Shown in pieces: positions 28,581 through 42,289 of a stretch of 64,000 nucleotides of DNA (position 1 is its first letter; every line of letters begins with the position of its first letter). The DNA is from Maylandia zebra (lineage: Eukaryota; Chordata; Actinopteri; Cichliformes; Cichlidae). A program made the position numbers and the translations under genes. Below the pieces are notes generated by a model. The model was not told the origin of the DNA. It searched no databases and saw nothing but the letters and a program-made list of their open reading frames with translations. Location of the stretch: assembly GCF_041146795.1 (NCBI RefSeq), contig NC_135178.1:7322844-7386843 (forward strand), given 5' to 3'.

Positions 28581-30186
28581 TCTAAATATGTCAAAATGAC
28601 AACAGAAGACGATTCAACATCATCAAGCTGGGACCGCTGCTGGTTCTCAATGTATTCATTACGTTTTTCATATATCCTAATGAGTTCTAAGAATCACAGT
28701 GTTTTCTATAGCTCAACTGTGAATGCTGGTTTTCTGATAACTACCTTCCTTCTTACATATGAATCCATCACTTTAGCCTCACCCTAGAGCCAGAAATAAA
28801 ATGCAATAAGCAAAACTTTTAATAATTTCCCTTCTCTCTCCCCCTAAGGTGTTTGTCTGTGGCAGAGAAATATGTCATCGTCCCTGGAGGTGCTTAGATT
28901 ATGACTCGAGAGAATTTAATTTTCTAACTGGGACTGATTTTTCATATAAGGGATATATGAGCGAGAAGCTACGTGGTGCAAACCATTTGGGTTTTACCTG
29001 TGCAAGAAAGCCCATCCGCACATAACCTTCCTTCTGACTCTGTGGTGTCAGCAGGGGGAGCACCTGACTCCAGTGTTGTAGCAGTACAGCAGCATCTCCA
29101 GACCAGAGGAATGAGTTATTTTAAGTAGACAAAGAGCACTCTATATATACTGCTATAGTCAGTTAGACAGTCGATTTTGTGACAGTTTAACTCTTCCCAG
29201 CATTCTGCTGTCAGTAATAGGAAACGAGCCAATTTCCTAAAATCCATCTTTATGTTTTTATAGTCTTACAGTGAGCGCGTTTACGTCCTAATTTGCTCCT
29301 CTTAATGTGAATGCACGATTAAACTCAATAGCCACCAAGTCATAGTGGCTCATTTCTATTCTATAGAAATTGATCCAGAAGAAAATCCAAATATGGTAAA
29401 ATACTGTAAGTAGTAGATCATGTGGAATGTTTAATAACAAATGTGAGATTGAACTTTTGACAGTAACTGTCTGCCATCAGAAAGTGATTTAGGAAAATAG
29501 CGTAAAAACATGATTGAAATGTTCATCTTTGGGCACATTTTCCTTTAAATGTGGAGGAAGAGTTTCATAATGCGCAAGTTTGCTCTAATTTGCACGACAA
29601 GAAGGCGACATGCGGACTGATAAGTGGCATTCTAATAATAGTTGGACTACACGTATCGATAATGTAGCCCATTCTAATTTGCAACTCTGCCTCTAATTAG
29701 TCAGTCCCATGTGCTCGTGTAATAAACACGCTAAAAAAAAGTAGGCTTGGCTAAATTCCCAGAACTCCACTAATCTGCACATCATCTCCTTTCCTTTTCC
29801 AGACACTATTGATCAAACTCGGGCTTTTTCGTCACTATTGATAACTTTGCCTAAGCGAAATCAAGTGCAATTGTCCAGTTAATGTCGGGGACAGAGGCAC
29901 GGATACATTTTGTTCTTATTCTTTTTTTTTCTTTTTCTTCTTTTTTTAAGACGTGGGCACTTTTCCAGAAAAAAAGAACAACTCTACTTTTTTTTTTTTA
30001 ATTCCTACTCCAACAAAAGACATGTTGGCAGACTTGTCAAACATACGTGCGGACTCTCGTGCTAAGTCTCTCCGTTACTTTTTTTAAAAAGTGGGACCGG
30101 TGATCGTAAACGTTGTTTAACGAGGGGGAATCCAGCCCACATATTTATTGCAGCCGCTGAAAAAAATCTCCTCAATATCCCCCAAG
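28581..30186 (+). promoter_or_regulatory. cux2: cux2 upstream region and 5' UTR
   Basis: This is the region before the cux2 start. The last 300 bases contain T-rich runs (about 29928-30000) and lead into the start codon. No in-frame ATG precedes the assigned start within the open stretch from 30148. No TATA box at a convincing distance was found, so the start site is not placed. Confidence 0.4.
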
Positions 30187-30249
30187 ATGGCCGCCGATGT
30201 AGGATCGATGTTTCAATATTGGAAGAAATTTGATCTACGGCGGCTGCAG
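30187..30249 (+). CDS. cux2: CUX2 homeobox protein, first coding exon (partial gene)
   Basis: The exon encodes MAADVGSMFQYWKKFDLRRL plus Q (21 codons), ending at a GTTAGT donor in phase 0. The CUX family N-terminus reads MAANVGSMFQYWKRFDL; FDLRRLQ matches CUX2 better than CUX1 (FDLQQLQ). The start has a strong context (A at -3, G at +4). CUX2 is a nuclear factor with three CUT domains and a homeodomain that represses transcription and specifies upper-layer and other neurons. Those domains lie in exons beyond the window. The neighbourhood (myl2 upstream, divergent) agrees with the tetrapod order. The AAGATGGCCGCC around the start resembles a YY1 site. Only this exon is in the window, with at least 33.7 kb of intron after it. 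Confidence 0.92.
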
Positions 30250-33200
30250 GTTAGTGCTATTCTCACCTTTCTCGCTTTATTTTTCAGCGGTATGCCTTGC
30301 TACTGTACTCCGGGGTGTGTTTGCTTGTTTTGGGCGGACGTGAAGCGAAAGGAAGCGCTGTTTGCATTGATAGTTATTAGAAATTGATCCCTCTCCTGCC
30401 TTTGTTCAGTTCAATCATTGATCAGCGGTGGAGCGACCGCGGAGCAGCACAGCCTTCTGTGCCACACCGATCTGGGATCAGCACCGCGGACAGCACTGAT
30501 GTTTATGCATTAGCTTTTCTTCTTCTTCTTCTTTTTTTTTTTTTTTTTACTCATTATTGTCCGCGACGAGCACAGCCGTACTTACATGTACGGAAACTTT
30601 TAATGCGCCTCCGAATCGCTGTCCTTGGACGTAGGCTGTAACTTTTTCTCCCAGCTTAATGTTTTATGCGGTTTGTGTCGACGGTCGTTGCGTTGCTGCT
30701 GCACCTTTCAGCAGGCTACAGTGCATTTCTTTGAATTTTACATTTTCTGCTCCGAAGGATTTGCATGTCGGGAAGTTTTTAAGTGTGACGTGGAAAGTTA
30801 ATTTAGTTATTTTGCTCGGACATTTTTATTATGATAAAATATTTAATGTGCGGACTAGTATTTGGGCTGTATTGACACAGTAGACTACTGTTAGGCTACA
30901 TTCACACAGCGTTTATTCGCGGTTCACAGACGACCTTTTTCTTTTTCTTTTAATTTTTAAAAAATTTTTTGGACTGTCATGTCGCTGGCACCAAAATGTT
31001 TGTGATTAATAGCGAGGAGAATGTGGCAGGTGAGCGGTTTGTTTGTATCACAGCCATAACATGTAGTCCCGTTAAATAGCATGTCAGCCTCCGTAGCCTT
31101 TGGCTACAGCTTGAGCCACTCAAACTCAAAGTTGGATTTATGAAGCACGGCGCTGACGGGCTCGTAGCTCGCTCCTGGTCCTGGAAGCAAACGTTGAAAT
31201 AAGGTTGAGGAAAGCTAAACGCTGTTTTCAGTGTCCACTCCGCCCCCCACCCCTGCTCCTCTCCCCCCTCTCTCTCTCCATCCTGAAGCCGCATAGGGCT
31301 GCTCGGCCGGGGGAAGCTGTGTAATTGTATTCCCCGCTAATGTTTGTAAATCAGCCTCGGCCGGCGCAAGGGCACCGTCTCTGCCGTTTGACTGATGTTC
31401 TGTAACATGAGAGATGACAGGGGCATGGCAGTCCGGCTCTGTCGGAAAAGCCTGCCGAGGAGCAGAAATCAGATCTTAGTGGCTCTCCGGTTGGTCGAGT
31501 GTTATTCCAGCTCCCGGCCGCTGGACACCTCTCACACATCCAGGCTGGGGATCCAGAGGGGCGAGGGAGCTATTGTTGTTGGCGGCTTCATGCAGCGTCC
31601 TCCCTGCTGGCTCTCACCATGTCACCACGGCACCAGATTTATGATAGACGTATACATGCAATATATATATATATATTTATTATTATTAAATGCGTCTCAG
31701 TAGGCGAGGAGCTAAATGTAAAGTGCCCCTTAAGGATGCCCTCAGTCAGGAGTACTAATGTGGCGGTAAATAATAAAAAATGGTAGCCCCCATTCGATAA
31801 CTGATGATAATAAGGCTTATAATAACCAGCTGTACAAGTTAAATTCATGGTACCTGTAGAAAAGTGTTAACTCATACTTGTTAATGAGGCACCCTTTGCT
31901 ATAACGTAGTAAATCCCTTTCAGGACGTTTATTATCAGCTTATTAATAAATAACACCTCTAGTAGTGAATGCCTTGAAGGTAGATGGCATTTGAACTATA
32001 AGTATGTGGTGCATATTATAAACAATAAGCCAATCAGGTGGAAACAGGTCATTGTGTGCAAAGGCAGAAATACAGGTGTGTTAGACTGCAACTAAGCTGA
32101 GATCCATATGTTGCTACCTGTCTTGTATTTTAGTACCTGTGATAGGTGCACATTCACTTTCACTCATTAGAGTGTTAAAACTCATTGCACGCATGCATGT
32201 GATGAAAGTTGTGGCCGTGTTGAAAATTAATCTTTTCTTCTTCTATTCGTTTTTTTTAACCCCGAAACCTTTAATATTTTTCCACAAATTTGATCACATT
32301 ATCCTGCAGAAAGCAGCTCCGGTAATGTAAAATCATTACAGCCGTTTCGCCATCTATTCCCATATAGAACCCGAGTTTTTGCTCTAGCAGAGTACAACTG
32401 CAAGCTATTTATTTGAACAGTTCACACTGGAACATTTATTTTCTCATTACAAGTTATTATATCAGTAAACCGAGTGTGCGTTTTTTTTTTTTTTTTTCAG
32501 TGTTTGTGCAGTGGATTTGTGCCTCTTGAGTTGCACAGGATGAATAATTCACCTGCAGGCTGATGAAAAGAGGGCAGGGAAAGTGCGAAGTGCTGAGGTG
32601 GAGTGACCTTGGTTCCTGCTGGCTGCAGGTCACCCGGCCGTTGCTGTGGTAATCATTCACACCAGCCAGATGGCATTTCCGTGGGCGAGCATGAAAAGGA
32701 CGGGTCAGGGTCTGTCCTGCCAGGTCCTGCCAGGCTCAGAAGCAACTCTGGGCCAGTGTGGTACCTGAGGAGTAAGAGAGTGTTTTTGGATGGTCTGGCG
32801 ATGAGAAGCCGTGGTGAAACCAGGTGGAAATGCAGCTTGATTACAGTCACGGTTTGTTTAGTTATCACACATAATGTTACCTTTAATTGCCCTTTGAGAA
32901 GTCGGAGAAAAGGCTATCGTCAAAGCAGACTTAAAAGGCCAATTAGATTTTCCTTCAGCAAACTTGGGCTCTGTGCCTTTACTACCAGTCACTGTAATCC
33001 CTCTGTTGAGCTTTTTTTTTTTTTTTAGTAATGTCGCAACGCTGTGCTCATATGGTGAAATAATACTCTGCTTATTTGTTACCGTTTCTCAGCGTTGTTT
33101 CCAAAGTCTCTTGCATGAATCGAAGAGGCAGCGGGGTTTTAGATCAGGAACAAAAGCTTGTGATTGTACTACATTTAGCATGACTCAGTTGCTCTGGTGT

Positions 33201-33320
33201 CAGCTCTAATCCACACACAGAGACAACAGTATTGCCAAACAGTGAAATTGCTTTGCAGCCTGTGAGCCTGGCTGCCTCCGCTGCCAGCCTGCTCTGTGTG
33301 CTGTTTGCCAGTAGCTCCTC
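30250..33320 (+). other. cux2: cux2 intron 1, proximal block
   Basis: This is intronic sequence just after exon 1. It has scattered CpG-rich stretches around 31130-31560 and T runs near 30530-30549, 32481-32497 and 33010. The open frames are not supported as genes. First-exon-proximal enhancers may lie here but none can be named. Confidence 0.6.
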
Positions 33321-33348
33321 CACACACACACACACACACACGCACGCA

Positions 33349-33394
<46 letters not shown>
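33321..33394. repeat. (CA)n(CG CA)n microsatellite
   Basis: A 74-bp alternating tract: CA repeats, then CACG repeats, then CA repeats. Frames of HTHT and CVCV type across it are artefacts. Confidence 0.97.
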
Positions 33395-33398
<4 letters not shown>

Positions 33399-34715
33399 GC
33401 AATCTCAAATTGGCTGTGAAAATCGGTCTCTGTCTCCCTTTCATTCATGCTTTCATATATTTGTTTGCAGATATTGTTAATGTCACATGCGTCACCATAA
33501 TCTCATTGTAGTGGAGAGTAAGTCCAGAGCGCCTCAGATCTTGTTTTATTTATCATAATGGCTGTATCATTTTATTCACATACTGCGATTGATGTAAAAG
33601 GATTTGAAGCTGACCTCCACGGTGGCTGCTAAAAGTGCTCATTAGCTCATTTTTCAAGACTTGTCTTTCAAATCTTTGCAAGATTAAGTGCAAATGTAAA
33701 AGCCAGCTCACTTGTGCTCGCCTCTCATATAAACATTTCTTAACGCGGTTTTGTTATTCCCACTTCTGTAAATCGATGGGTGGGGCATGCCTGTCACGGT
33801 CCTCGGTATCCTTCAGCTTGCCCCTCTCTTCCTTTTGACAGTGACAACAAAGCAAATAAGAAAGAAGGGGAGCTTTTACACGACTATCTGGGGCAAATTG
33901 AGATGTGAAATCCAAGAGCCATAACCCCCGGTACATAAAACGGAGAGGAACATTAGAGAGCGAGAGGAGTGAAACAGACTTCAGCATTAAGCTGTTTAAC
34001 CTCTCTGTGTAGCATTAGTGGTAGAGACTTCAAAGCAGATGCTTCAGCGTTGGAAGCAGAATGACAAATGGGTTTAGAGACAGCTACGGTGAGCATTCTC
34101 ACAGGAAGACTAGGCCTGTCATTAATGTCAGCTTAATCACTTTGACCTTCCTTCAAGTAGATTTCCATACCTATCCAATCATTTTTGCCTTGCTTGGGCT
34201 CCTGTTTGCAGACTGTTTCTCTTTTTCTTGGTTGATAAGCCCTGATGTTACTGTTTATGTAAACTTGAGATGTCCTGAAAGCTGTAAAATGAAAGGTTTG
34301 GATAATACCAGCTACAAACATAGTACCGTTCTCAAATAGCTCCTCCACGGAAATAAAGTGTTGTTGATTGTGATGTCCTTCGCAGTCTTTATAGCTTTGA
34401 GGAGAAAAATGACATCTGCAATCTATCTCTACTATTTTATGCCTCATAGTTTATCTCCGTCTTTTGGAAATCACGCATTTCATCATCCGTACGAAAGCGT
34501 TTAGTAGCAATGCGGTAGCGAAGCCTCCAGCCACTACTGGCAGCACTGAGTGCGTCGCTGCTCACAGCACTTAAGCAAGAAAAGAGATACTATGAAATTA
34601 ATGATTCTTGTAGTCTAAACCATTCCAGTACTGATGCTAGCATGCTGTATGTATGTTAGTAGCATCAGTTTTTTTTCAATATGCCAGAAAATATTTCATA
34701 TGTGCTGTTTATGCT
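33395..34715 (+). other. cux2: cux2 intron 1, non-repetitive block
   Basis: No gene or recognised repeat is seen between the CA and CCAT microsatellites. A stretch around 33760-34010 looks non-degenerate, but I have no alignment to call it conserved. Confidence 0.5.
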
Positions 34716-34787
34716 CCATCCATCCATCCATCCATCCATCCATCCATCCATCCATCCATCCATCCATCCATCCATCCATCCATCCAT
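34716..34787. repeat. (CCAT)18 microsatellite
   Basis: Eighteen perfect CCAT units, followed directly by a dispersed repeat. This pairing is common in fish repeats, where the tetranucleotide is the tail of the element. Confidence 0.97.
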
Positions 34788-34990
34788 TCGCTTCCGCTTA
34801 TCCTTTTTCAGGGTCATTGGGGGGGGCTGGAGCCCATCCCAGCTGTGTGTGTCTTAGGGCGAGAGGCAGGGTCCCTGGACAGGTTGCCAGTGTGTTGCAG
34901 GGCTAACACATGGACACAGACATCCATTCACACTCACATTCACTCCTGCATTCACACCTATGAGCAGTTTAGAGTCTCCAATTATGCTAC
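34788..34990 (+). repeat. teleost dispersed repeat with CCAT-type tail
   Basis: Sequence beginning TCGCTTCCGCTTATCC and continuing GGGGCTGGAGCCCATCCCAG, GGACAGGTTGCCAGTGTGTT and GCAGTTTAGAGTCTCCAATT matches a family I recognise from many fish genomes. A decayed relative lies at 25795-25935 in the opposite orientation. The class is probably LINE-derived but not certain. Confidence 0.8.
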
Positions 34991-37900
34991 AATCACAGGG
35001 AAAACAGTGGTTGAACACTGCAGCACAACCAGAATTATCGCGACCATAGCCAATGAACTTGTGATTTTTCTGTCTTTGAAATGCTTTGAAGATGGGAACC
35101 AGGTCTGTGAACACTTGCAGTCAGTTCCCATCTTGGCTGTTAAAATGGCACTAAGCGGCATTACGAAGGAGTCGGTCTATTAGTTTGCAATTGAATTGGG
35201 TAAAAAAAATTTCTGGTGCAGGTAGAGTCTCTCTCGTGTCTTTTTTTGCACTTTTAGTAGTATTATGGCAGGTGTCAACCAGTGTTAAGGTGTACTACTT
35301 CCATTATGATGGTTATTGTTAACACTGGTCCCAGTATGTCATATGTAATGCTTTTGTTTTTGCATTTTCCAGCGTGCAAGTCAGCGTGCCTTCCTGGCTA
35401 TTCTGGCCCACAATCCTTTGTGGTGAATGTGACGAAGTCATATATCCCAGTTGCATGTTTGCAGTCTTGTGAAACTTTCAACATGGAATAATAATTAGCT
35501 GGCTCCGGACTTCAAGTAGTCACAGACATAGATGACTTAAAAGTTCTATGTTTAAATAAACAGGCTCATTAATGCTAGTCTGTGTACACAGAGCTGTTCA
35601 CAACCATTTAGTAACCAAATTAGTTGTCAGTCATATATAGTTTTACTGAAAAAAAAGACACACATTAAATTTTTTCATTGTTTTAATCTGATTGGTATTT
35701 CTTGCTTTCTCTGGCTGGACATGTTATTCGTGGTGAAGACGTCCACATCCGTGTGTCTGTGGTCGTGTTTTTGGTGCCATACTTTGACCAGTTTTGGAGA
35801 TGATTTGTCTGTTTCAGGCGTGTTTGCTGGGAGTCATTTGTGAGGGCAGCTGCAGTACTGAAAGTAAAGAAGCATTTTAAATAATGGATCTGAGGTTGCT
35901 CTGCTGGACAAACTATGTAATGACACTATTGTTAAATGACTTGTGCCAGATGTTTTTTTTTGCCTCAACCTCGCTTAGAGGATTGTGACAAATTTTATGA
36001 GGCGCCGCGCTCAGCGACTGAAATGCTGTGTGATGCAGAACTGTAGTATGGAGGTATGGTGGTCTAAGGTTGGGCTTAGAAAACACAATATTTCCCTGAG
36101 TGATTTGTAATTTTTTTAATGTATTTTTTATTGGAAGTATTTTCTACCAAAGAAAGGTTTGCTTTTATTCACTCAGGTTTTGAGTCTCTGATTCTTCCCT
36201 ATCTCCAAGAATAGATACCACTAGAGGTAAGTGAGAAAGTGTGTGCGTGTGCACATGCGAGTGTGCGTGTGTGTTATGTGAGTAGACCCTTTTCAGTCAC
36301 AGCAACAGAAATTGACATACCTCGCACATGATTTCATAGCACTGATCCCAAATTACTGTGGCTAATGACTACTAAGATTTTTTTTCCATTTACCTGTGTT
36401 GTAATTTGCTACCTTCTTGAAGTTATGCATATTAGTTGTTTTCTCTCGTGTGGTATTGTGGGTAAAAACATAAAAAAAACCCACAGTACTTCCAATGTTT
36501 CAACAAGAACACCCCCTTGGTAGTTGACAGTGCTTCATAGCAAGAGACGCCAGATTTTTCATAGCAGTGTGTTCTTCATACTGCTGCCCCTAGGCTGGAG
36601 CAATTGTTTTGCAGGAGTAAATAACCAGCTTTAACAAAACTTCAGGGACACATTAGTGTGCTGGAGGATGGCTCCATGGCGGTAGGGCAGCCTCTTCTTC
36701 GCTCGCAGTGAGGCAGGCGGAAGCATCGCGAGGAGAGAGCTAATGGCTCATCGGCATTGGTATAAAGCTGTGTCCTCTCCCTGCTGACAGCCAGTCCCCT
36801 GCCCAGTAAGTCCATATTGAGCTGCGTTTCTCCACCGCGGCCTTGGCTTTATTTGTTTTGACTGTCTGACGCCACTGCAGACGTATTGAGCAGCAGTCCT
36901 TTCTTGTTCATTTTACTAGGCTTACAATGAATCCTGTTGCCCTCTCTCTCTCGCTCTCTCTGTGTCTCCATCTCTCTAAATAACGTGCCTCAGCTGTATT
37001 TGGGAGGGTTTCAGTTGCTGTAGTTTATTCCCCTATTGTCCATTTTGTCCTTCATGAAGGAAGAAAAAACACATTTTTGTTTTGTTTTTTAACCCTCCAA
37101 ATGTGCAGCTGCCAGGTTTTCTGTGTTCTGATGCTGGTTGTCTGGTAACGTGGGTTTGCGTGGTGTGAAGGGTACCCCTGAGCTCGGTGCGCACTCATGA
37201 GATCAATGCTTCACTAACCTTCTCCAGGTTGTCTTCGGGGATCTCAGCCACTCTCATTATGTGCCAGTGCTCAGAGTGTGTTTACCAGACTGGAGGAATA
37301 CTAGTCTTACGCATGCCACCGATTTGTAAGGCCCATTTGTCCTCATTTAAGTGGGAAGAGAGAAGAACCACGAAAGACAGTCTTTTGAGTATTAAAGCAG
37401 CATTTGTTATTACTAAGCAGATGTGCTCTTATTTATCAAAATAACACAAAAGGTGTGTTATAGCAAAAGCAGATGGATCGGGCTTGTTGTGTTAGCCGGT
37501 CTCGTCTTTGTGCAGCTGCTACCCCCACACAGTTAATTACTCCCTTATTCATCTCCAACAATGGGAGGGGATGGAATAAATCTGAGCCGCGCACTCTGCC
37601 CGCTTCTTCCACCAGGAAGGTGCAGACCGGGACCCTAAAGCGAGCGAGCGGCTTCAAGAGGTACAGTTTATCATTTTTAATGGAGAGGAACAGGAAGTGG
37701 AGACGTGAAGCTCGGCTCTTGATTTATACGTCGCCTCAGTCGGGGGAGAGAAAAGAGCAGGTCTGCCTCCCTGTCCACACCTCTGGTTTGCTTCCACCAG
37801 AGTCATACCCCTGTGGTGTTCTCTGCTCCTCTTCAGCACCGCCAAAATACACTTGCACTTTGTCCGAGCCACTCTGGAGAAATGGGTAAACAGTGGGAGA

Positions 37901-40900
37901 ATTTGCTTCACCTAACCATAAGATTGTTGGGAAAGGAGATTGCCCTTCTTTTCTTTTTTTTAATCACAAGTTATTAATATCGGCAATTATACAGGTTAAC
38001 AAATGCATTTTTTTTTCTGGCGTGTGGGAGCTACCCGGAAATCACTTTCAATCTTTCCGCTGCTTCCTGCCTCTCACTTTCTCAAGCTTTGTTGTTCCCT
38101 GAAAAGCCCAGTGATGTCATGCTTCCATTGTCACCTGTTCATTTACTTTCGTGGAGGAGAGCATCGGGGTATTGATTAGGGTTTGCAACTGTGTTAGCAG
38201 CTCTGCCGGTGTGTAATATAGGCCTTGAGGCTATTCTGTCTTTCCCTTCAGTCTCATGAGTGCTTTCCAGACCTTGTAATCTTAATTAAATATGCAACTT
38301 TTGATCGCAACAGGGTCACTATTTTTGAATTTAAATGTGGTCACCCCCCCCACACGCACACACACCTCCTCGTCTGAGAATAAAGGCAGACATTTTGAAT
38401 ATTAATGACAAAAAATAGAGGAAAGAACAAAGAAGTGAATTGAGACTCGCTTTTTTCAATTTCCCTTGTTAGCCTCCTGCTGCATTCCCCCTATAGTTTT
38501 TTTTCCTCTTTTTTTTTCCAGATGAATTTTATGATATTTTCCTCCTACCCCTCACTCCCCCCACACTCTATCGTTCTCCCTCTTTCTCGCTCTCTCACTT
38601 CTCGGCAGTTTTCCCCAGACAGGTTCCACAGTGTTTTAGAGGGGATGGATTTAATTGCTCTGTGGGGATTGGTTGGCTGTGCCGGGCTCGGCTGTTTAAT
38701 TAGTGTACCCTGCCGGAATTGGTTTAATGCTTCATGATCTTGAAATTGTCTGATTGTTCAGCCCTCTGGGGACTCTCACTGCCTACGTAGGCCAGCAGGT
38801 TTAGCTAAACATTGCTCCAGGCTTTTGCTGTATGCGGCAGGAGGAGCAGTATGCCTGAGGAACTGGAATGTGGCTAAGGTGGTGGTGGAGGAGGGACAAA
38901 TCAGAGGACATGCATGTGAAGTGGACAGTCTTCTCATTCTCCTTCACTGCAGGAGGTCTGCACAGACCTCACAGGAATTTATATCTTTACATTACTTTCA
39001 TCTCCGCTTGACACTCTATGGAAATCATCCAATTGACTATTAATGCAGTACCAATATTTAGACTGCAATTCAGGCTTTCTGTATGATAAGCATATGATTT
39101 TTAGCTCTGGCCAAGCAAACTAATTGCTTTGCTCCTCTGTTTGCGCTCACAGTTTCTTGAAGAAGCTTTTTTTCTGCATGCTTTGGCAAGATTGTTTTAA
39201 TGCAAGCCATTCTCTGCTGCGACAAGTCCATCAGGATCATCTCACATGGGTCTCTGAGTTATGTGCTTGGTCACCTTGAGTGAGGGGAGATGGTGGGAAA
39301 TTACATTTGTGCAAATGGGCGCGGAGTGTGTCTGTGTCCCCTCGGTAGCCTTCTGCAGGATGCCCTTGGTTTGGCACAATCATGGCAGCGATGTTGACCT
39401 CAACAGTAATAGCGCTTGGCATCCTGAATAAGGGAAGAGCTTCTGCTGTGTGGCCATACAGTCAGGTACATATAGTACCCACTGAAGGCTAAACTCATTG
39501 CGCTTCATCAGACTGATCGAGCCCACTCACTCAAAGAACTCAACCTTGAAGTGTATAAATCTCTAGTGGATGATAATAAGAATACCTTCCTCTGCCTCTC
39601 TGCCTGGACTTCATAATGTGTTTGTCCTCACAGTGAATGATGACTGAGTGCAAAAATGATTACTGTTTGTCTGAGAGCTTCCTCTATTAGGAATCTCCAG
39701 GTAGACGCCACACGGATCATATACTCGGCAGTTGTTGACTGGATCCTCCACGCTGCACCCAGGGGGTAATATCTTTCATTGGTCCTGCGTTTATTTTTTT
39801 GTTTACATCTTCCGAGGCATCGAGCGGATGCATACGATCACCACGGTGATGGAGCACATGGCAGCTGAGATGCTCCCAAATGAGTCGCACCCTGAGCGTC
39901 ATCCCCTTTTCTCTCTGGGGGAGATGCCCTGATTACAGAGTGACTTTGTGTTAGAGTTGAGGGGCCTCTCCAGCTGTTGGCATTGTTTGTGCAATGATGA
40001 TAAGGGTTAGCGAGTAATCAGAGTTGGGTTGTGCTGACAGTTGTTTGATCTCTCTGTTATGAACGTTGTTCAGCTACGTCTGTACATTTTATCCATTTGT
40101 GATAAATGCTACTCTTCATGCTTCCTTTTCATTTAGCACTAAATAACAGGAGGACTACCGGAACATAACATGAAGCCGAGTCATATCAGCGGGATTGGAG
40201 ATATTCATTGTTCTCTGTTATTTTTAAAGGGACACCCTCAAGTCAATTGCGGATCATGGCCAAAGTCAACAACGCCGCTCCTTCATAAATAAGCCTCAAG
40301 ACTTAATATTGCAGTGCTGGTTCTCCTTCAAAGATAAAAATATTATTGCATCCCACCCCCATTCCCCGCTGCCTTTTGGGCAGGGTGTGAGTCCAGCGTC
40401 CGTCTAGACGTGCGGCATCATTAACCTGCCGCGACCTCGGCCTCTGATGAATTCACTCTCACATCCCCTGAAGCCTAGCGTTAGCAGGCCTACTTGCATC
40501 CACTGGGAACTGGGGCTTCTCCAGGCTGGCCATTAGAGCCACTAGCCTCTACTGTCAGGCATTAATAGGCCAAGTGGCCGGAGCTTCTCTCAGACTGCTG
40601 AATAATTCAGACCGTCTGGTCCCTGTCTGGTCCCGGGGCGCAGGGGGAGGTGAAGTGGGGATCAGGGTGCACGGGGCTGCATGGAGGTGCACGGGTTAAT
40701 AACAGGTCTCCCTCCCTGTGTCAGCAGCTGCTCAATCCCCCCCCTCTGCAACCCCCTCAACAAAAGCACCTAACCCCACCCCACGTATGAAGGAAACCTA
40801 TTCAGTTGATTAGATTTTTCAAAATGGATCAATTTTTAATCAGTGGAGCATCTGACTATGGTCAATAGCATTGTCGCTGGGAAGACAGTTGTTGGACAGC

Positions 40901-42289
40901 CGTCTTTATTTACAGGAATGTTTGTTTTTTACACTATGTAGATGGGAAGGCAGGAAATGGCTTAGGCAGATCATTGCACCACTGCAGTCCTGGGCCTGTC
41001 CAGACAGAGGCCTGTAACAACAGCAACAACCAACATCCAGTGCTCTCTGATCAGACTCTTTGGAAGATCACATCGAATATGAATTCACATCAGAGCAGAA
41101 AGGTGGATTAGTCTAGTATCTTTTCCTGTGTGAAACATGGGTCTGTCCAAAGAGACATCTCTTACACATTTACATCTGCCTAAGTAGTGAGTAGGAGTGA
41201 AGAGCCAACAAACTAGCTGTAATACTGCCATCAAAATTTCATTGGGCTGTGGGGAGACCCTAACATGTTAAATAATGAGGAGCCCATAAACTTAATGTTC
41301 AGAACCTCTCTGCAACTGCTGACGATGTCTAGTTATGACTCGATATGTAGGCAGAATTATGGGGGGGGATCATCTTCAGAGTGCACCTCATTTTTGCACA
41401 TCTGGTCTTTAAACACCCGACTCCCAATATTATTTGTGTGATCGCTTCAAAGACGTGTATGTTGAGAATGAAAATGTTTACAGTGGGCTGCAGCATTACC
41501 AGCCTTTTTTTATTATTAACATTTGAAATATAAATGCTGTATTCTTGAAACTTTAATAGGTAGTGTGGCATTCATGAGAGGAAGTTGACACAGCCTTGCT
41601 CGGTAACGCACTCTAAATAACCGAGTGTGTACTGGAAACATGAAGTTAACAAACATGTCAAAATCAAAAGCAAGCATATAAAAAAAGTTTCAAATATATT
41701 GAAAGGTATACATTTGCTCACACGACATTCTTTTCAAACTATGCAATAGACCAGATGGTGCAATATCTAATCGAATCAATAGTGTTCTCTGCTGACTGGA
41801 TTAAATCAGTTAATCAAAGTTTAAATAATTATAAGCATAGTATGATTTTGTATGTACAGCCGTGTGCAAGTTCTAGACTAATCCATGGTCACAGAAGCTA
41901 AAAGACTGAGCAGGTGATGTGGCGTAGAAGGACAAAAGAAGACAGAAGGTAGTGATGGGAGAGGGAGGAAAACGCAAAACAAAGACGAAAATTCTAGCTA
42001 CAAGGATAAAAAGACAATAGACTAAAATCAGAGGGAACATATTCTCTTCACAGTTCTAAACACTGACTGTAGGTAGAGTAAGCAGTGGAGTGGGTGGCTG
42101 GACAAAAACAGTAAGATTCCTAGGACGTAGCTCGGCAAGCAGTGACTAAATTCCATTTACAAAGGCTGACATTGAGGTTTGTCAGGTTGTTTTTTTCTAT
42201 AGAAGAACTGCATTGTGCATATATACAAACAGATATAAATGCTATTTACAGATTGACAGACACAGAAGGTGAAATATCTTTCTGCTTTT
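34991..42289 (+). other. cux2: cux2 intron 1, block 34991-42289
   Basis: No gene was recognised in this 7.3-kb stretch. It includes a C8 plus CA patch near 38342 and low-complexity CTCTCT near 36945. The short open frames (for example 37473-37889) lack familiar motifs. Several stretches (about 36640-36800 and 40380-40640) have the balanced composition typical of conserved noncoding DNA, but this cannot be tested here. Confidence 0.5.

Noticed and set aside
33144-33511. Overlapping Cys/Val- and His/Thr-rich frames
   Set aside because: Products of the CA/CACG microsatellite.
36760-36800. TATAAAG near 36770 as an alternative cux2 promoter
   Set aside because: No following exon with a plausible start or donor; a lone TATA-like motif is expected by chance.
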